A stretch of 64,000 nucleotides of DNA from PHAA01 sp034927445 (GTDB taxonomy: Bacteria > Bacillota > Syntrophomonadia > Syntrophomonadales > Syntrophomonadaceae): assembly GCA_034927445.1 (NCBI GenBank), contig JAYFPZ010000019.1:1-64000 (forward strand), in the 5' to 3' direction. Each line of letters begins with the position of its first letter. The stretch's first letter is position 1. The position numbers and the translations under genes are program-made. The notes beneath the pieces were generated by a model. The model was not told the origin of the DNA. It saw only the letters and a list, made by a program, of their open reading frames with translations, and made no database searches. This document shows positions 60,777 through 64,000 of this stretch, one piece after another.

Positions 60777-61712
60777 TTACAGATCTTGCTCGATCGGCAA
60801 TTTGATGGTAAAGGCAGTTCCTTTATCGACAATACTGTCAACCTGTATGTCTCCATGATGTTCATTCACAATAATATCATAAGAAACACTCAACCCGAGA
60901 CCGGTTCCTTCTCCTACTGCTTTAGTGGTAAAGAATGGGTTGAATATGTTTTTCAGGTTTTCCTCGGTTATACCGATACCGTTATCCTCAATCCGGCAAT
61001 ATACGAACTTATCGTCAGCGCTGGTGGTTATCCGGATCAATCCCAGGTTCTCGCTGTCTCTGGTCTTGATGGCATGCACGGCGTTTATGATAATGTTCAG
61101 CAAAACCTGGTCTACCTCACTGCATCTGGCTAAAATCTCCGGTATATCAGCCAGGCATTTTTCCACCCGGGCATAGTATTTTATCTCATTCTGGGCTATC
61201 AGCAGGCTGTCTTCGAGGCCCTGGTTCAAATTGTAGGTCTCATATACGATTTCAGGCTTTATCCAGGAGAATACCCTCAGGCTTTTCACTATCTTGCTTA
61301 CCCTGCCCAAGCCCTCATTAACGTCGGCAAACAGTTCGTCCAGGTCAGCCAGCATGTAGTCTATCGATTTTTCGGCTTCATAAGCCGCTATTTCCTTGAT
61401 TAATGCCTGGACTTCTTCATCATTTCCATTGGCTGTCGCTGCACCTAGCTTTTTGTACATATTCAATAAACTTACGAAGTTATTAACATACAACTCCAGG
61501 CTGGATATATTGCTGGTGATAAATCCCAGCGGATTATTGATTTCATGGGCTACTCCGGCTGCCAATTGCCCGATGCCGGCCAGCTTTTCCCTTTGAATCA
61601 GCTGGTCTTGGGTAGCTTTAAGTTTCTCCAGGGTTTCCTGTATTTCTGCGGTTTGTTGGGCGAGTTTGGCTTCGACGGTTTTGCGTTTGGCAATGTAACT
61701 TCGCTTCTTCAT
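60777..61712 (-). CDS. Soluble histidine kinase, NtrB-like, no sensor domain
   Basis: The 311-residue protein starts with a charged coiled coil (about 1-45) and goes straight into HisKA (GIGQLAAGVAHEINNPLGFI, phospho-acceptor His near residue 56) and HATPase (LLNIIINAVHAIKTRD, EDNGIGI, GEGTGLGLSVSYDII). There is no membrane helix, PAS or GAF domain, so input must come from a partner. Its ATG overlaps the stop of the binding-protein gene (ATGA). The binding protein and kinase are therefore made together, although one should be outside and the other inside the membrane. Confidence 0.92.
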   Translation of the reverse strand: MKKRSYIAKRKTVEAKLAQQTAEIQETLEKLKATQDQLIQREKLAGIGQLAAGVAHEINNPLGFITSNISSLELYVNNFVSLLNMYKKLGAATANGNDEEVQALIKEIAAYEAEKSIDYMLADLDELFADVNEGLGRVSKIVKSLRVFSWIKPEIVYETYNLNQGLEDSLLIAQNEIKYYARVEKCLADIPEILARCSEVDQVLLNIIINAVHAIKTRDSENLGLIRITTSADDKFVYCRIEDNGIGITEENLKNIFNPFFTTKAVGEGTGLGLSVSYDIIVNEHHGDIQVDSIVDKGTAFTIKLPIEQDL

Positions 61713-62704
61713 ATTTTATTTTTAGTAATAACCTTTATATCAATAATGTGGTTAGTTTCGACCGGTATATTATTCAACCGGTCCAAGGCATATTTAACGC
61801 CCATATATCCCTGAACCCCCGGCTGTCGGTCGATTGTAACCATCAACTGCCCATTCCGGACAGCGTCCTGCGCTTCCGCCAGGGCGTCAAATCCGGCTAC
61901 CAGCACATTATTTCTGTGGCTGTCTTTAAGATATTTAATGGTCCCCAAAGCCATCATATCATTGGCACAGAAAATTGCCCCGATATCTGGATATTGCGCA
62001 AACAACTTTTTGGTAACCTCATATGATTCATCCATCTTCCAATTGGCAGTTTCCATAGCAATGGAGATAACATAGCGGTTCTCTTGAAATGCCTTAAAAG
62101 CTCCTATTTTTCTGTCCTGTGAGTTCTGGGCCGAGATAATTCCCTCTATTACCACTACCCGGGTGGGCTTGGTAAGCTTATCACTTATGTATTTGGCTGA
62201 TAAATAAGCACCCTGAACATTATTCACACCAATAAAGGGAACGTCGTTTAGTCCCAATTTGACCGACTGTTCCTTATCAAGCCTATTGTCCACATTTACT
62301 ACCACTATATGCGCGTCCTGGGCCTTTTTCAAAACTGGAATCAACTCGGTGGATCCACCCGGGGCAATAACGATCGCATCTACTTTTTCTTTGATCAATG
62401 CTTCCACTATATTGATTTGTTGATCAACAGAGGTTTCCTGATCTCCAGTCTTAACGATTAAATTGATATTGAAATCTTTTTCCGCCTGCCTAGCGCCTTT
62501 CTCCATCTCAACAAAAAAGGGGTTGGTTAAATTCTTCATTACCAGGGCTATATTCTTTTTGTCCTGACTTGCATTATCGTTTGCAGATGCAGAACTTACT
62601 GAATTTGATTCCAGCAGCCGGGACTCGGCTTCCTTCTTACTGCATCCACCCGCTACAATTAATAAGCTGAGGCAAACCAGTAAAACCGTTACTTTTTTAA
62701 GCAT
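61709..62704 (-). CDS. Sugar-type periplasmic-binding lipoprotein
   Basis: This 331-residue protein has a lipoprotein signal (VAGGC lipobox near residue 21), a Ser/Asn-rich linker and a RbsB-like type 1 binding fold (about 45-331: IALVMKNLTNPFFVEMEKGA, AIVIAPGGSTELIPVLKKA, VPFIGVNNVQGAYLSAKYI, AIFCANDMMALGTIKYL). It could bind a sugar or autoinducer-2-like ligand. ATG 62704 is chosen from GGAGGGGG. No permease or ATPase genes are near; instead signalling genes flank it, so it may act as a sensor and not in transport. Confidence 0.9.
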   Translation of the reverse strand: MLKKVTVLLVCLSLLIVAGGCSKKEAESRLLESNSVSSASANDNASQDKKNIALVMKNLTNPFFVEMEKGARQAEKDFNINLIVKTGDQETSVDQQINIVEALIKEKVDAIVIAPGGSTELIPVLKKAQDAHIVVVNVDNRLDKEQSVKLGLNDVPFIGVNNVQGAYLSAKYISDKLTKPTRVVVIEGIISAQNSQDRKIGAFKAFQENRYVISIAMETANWKMDESYEVTKKLFAQYPDIGAIFCANDMMALGTIKYLKDSHRNNVLVAGFDALAEAQDAVRNGQLMVTIDRQPGVQGYMGVKYALDRLNNIPVETNHIIDIKVITKNKI

Positions 62705-62726
62705 CGGCTTCCCCCTCCATAAATAA

Positions 62727-63908
62727 TCAGCCCTCGTATTTCCAGTCTGCCAAACCTTCATCAATGAGGCTTTCGCAAATGTTCTGGTCAACGCCCATAG
62801 CCTGGAATACTCTCTGATCAAGTTTGACCAAGTCTTTTTTGCCCAAATAATCCCAGGCATAATAATCAGCCAGGTGAACCGCACAAACTAATTGTCGATT
62901 TATGGTACTGCTTAAAGGGTCATGATGGAATAAAGAGCTTTCTACAATGGGATAAGGTATTCCCCACCATTCAAGCAGGTAGCCGCCAATTTCCTGGTGG
63001 TTAACCGCAAACATTTCACTCTCGGCTTCATAAAAAGCAAACTCCGGAGTACATTCTTCTTTAAAAATATTAATATACTTACCCTTGAATTGCTGCTGCA
63101 TAATCACCAGCCCGATGTCATGCAGAAGTCCGGCCGTCATATAGTTCTCCGGCAGTCTTTTCTTGTATGACGTTTTATAAACCAATTCCAGGATTTTATT
63201 GGTCAGAATTGACTGTTGCGAGAAAAGATTATTAAAGCAAGATGACGAATTGGCAGCTACATAATTAAATATGCTGGTACTTAAAACCATATCTTTAATG
63301 ACATTAAGTCCAAAATATATGACAGCTTGCTTAACCGAGCCAATTTTTTTATTATAGTAAGCTGAATTTATCAACTGCAAAATTTTGGCGGCGATAGTAG
63401 CATCTTCTTCGATTATTGCCGATATTTCAGTAATACTGGCATCTTTTTCCACCAGTTTGCATAGTCTGGTATATATATCGGTAACCGCAGGCAATTGATC
63501 AATTTTCTCAATAAAATCAAGTATGTTTTTGGATGCCAGCATATCTTTAAATTTAAAGAGATGACGGACAACGTCCAGCAAATGAAGCGGTTCCCAGGGT
63601 TTAAGCAAATATATTTTGGCCGAGCCGTCCAGAACTGCTTTATAGATCTCCTGTTCATCCGAAAACCCACTTAAAATAATTCTTATCGTGTCAGGATATA
63701 ACATCTGTAACTCTTTCAAGAGTTTATGGCCGTTCATTTTCGGCATTCGCATGTCGCTGACTACCATCTCAATGTTATTCTCATACATTATTTTTAAAGC
63801 TTCTTTTCCATCCTGGGCAAAATAGAGCTTAAAATCATCATCAATAAATAATCTCTGCAATGATTTCAGGATAGCTTTTTCATCATCAACAAAAAGAATA
63901 CTATGCAT
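62727..63908 (-). CDS. Receiver-HDOD response regulator
   Basis: The 393-residue protein has a receiver domain (1-120: LFVDDEKAI, phospho-acceptor in MVVSDMRMPKMNG, LLKPW) and an HDOD domain (about 130-320: LPAVTDIYTRLCKLVEKD, ILQLINSAYYNKKIGSVKQA, LLHDIGLVIMQQQ, EIGGYLLEWWGIP). HDOD domains are HD-related helical domains that act in signalling without known catalysis; here HDIG is kept. ATG 63908 is chosen from GGGAGG. It is the first gene of the unit with the binding protein, kinase and HD-GYP genes; the promoter lies near the window end and is not clear. Confidence 0.92.
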   Translation of the reverse strand: MHSILFVDDEKAILKSLQRLFIDDDFKLYFAQDGKEALKIMYENNIEMVVSDMRMPKMNGHKLLKELQMLYPDTIRIILSGFSDEQEIYKAVLDGSAKIYLLKPWEPLHLLDVVRHLFKFKDMLASKNILDFIEKIDQLPAVTDIYTRLCKLVEKDASITEISAIIEEDATIAAKILQLINSAYYNKKIGSVKQAVIYFGLNVIKDMVLSTSIFNYVAANSSSCFNNLFSQQSILTNKILELVYKTSYKKRLPENYMTAGLLHDIGLVIMQQQFKGKYINIFKEECTPEFAFYEAESEMFAVNHQEIGGYLLEWWGIPYPIVESSLFHHDPLSSTINRQLVCAVHLADYYAWDYLGKKDLVKLDQRVFQAMGVDQNICESLIDEGLADWKYEG

Positions 63909-64000
63909 TAACTTCCTCCCATCTAATCTACATGGCAAATTATTTAGTTTAATAATTTACTTTTTTTGAGATAGAACCCCAGGCTGGCATGATATGAAAC

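Overview
The window reads as a chromosomal segment of an anaerobic, Gram-positive-type bacterium of the Clostridia (Firmicutes). The signs are strong AGGAGG-type ribosome-binding sites, consensus sigma-A promoters, S-layer-homology (SLH) surface proteins, an FMN riboswitch before a ribD-ribE-ribBA-ribH operon, DegV, CPBP and MerR families, a KimA-type potassium transporter and GGDEF/HD-GYP signalling proteins. A member of the Syntrophomonadales or Peptococcaceae would fit, but that is inference; no rRNA or other decisive marker is present.

Layout. 0-5.2 kb: a CapA-like protein, a ferritin-like protein that seems to lack a standard start codon, tRNA-Ala(CGC), a VbhA/Fic toxin-antitoxin pair followed by a decayed tRNA-Ala-like sequence, then a PadR/DUF2812 operon with a clear promoter and two palindromic operators. 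5.7-14.6 kb: a visibly G+C-rich island with a 1917-residue SLH protein (three tandem GLUG-type modules), a DUF2442 protein, a divergent MalT/LAL-type LuxR regulator and a choline-binding-repeat fragment. 14.7-18.3 kb: small accessory genes (DUF2200, DUF1801, membrane proteins, a CPBP protease) and an Asp-box pseudogene. 18.3-28.2 kb: metE-metF with a candidate LysR operator, a LysR regulator, DegV, an ABC1/UbiB-family kinase, MerR and lactate permease. 28.2-33.5 kb: a GH3-family adenylating enzyme coupled to a GGDEF/HD-GYP membrane protein, an ICMT-like methyltransferase and tRNA-Leu(CAG). 33.7-42.6 kb: a second LuxR(LAL)/SLH cassette with two SLH proteins. 43.6-54 kb: the riboflavin operon, a Cys-rich thioredoxin-like protein, cyclophilin, a DUF6323/DUF6179 pair and carB. 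54-64 kb: KimA with KdpD and KdpE but no Kdp ATPase, then an opposed four-gene signalling operon (HDOD response regulator, sugar-binding-type lipoprotein, soluble histidine kinase, HD-GYP response regulator).

Most notable: (1) two independent cassettes in which an LAL regulator is divergent from giant SLH proteins that share the same C-terminal half-domain; (2) a pair of short MITE-like elements with terminal inverted repeats and apparent target duplications; (3) the GH3 enzyme/c-di-GMP protein coupling; (4) the DUF6323/DUF6179 operon with a perfect promoter and two palindromes; (5) a binding-protein/soluble-kinase/HD-GYP/HDOD signalling operon. Several decayed genes and tRNA remnants mark past insertion or deletion.
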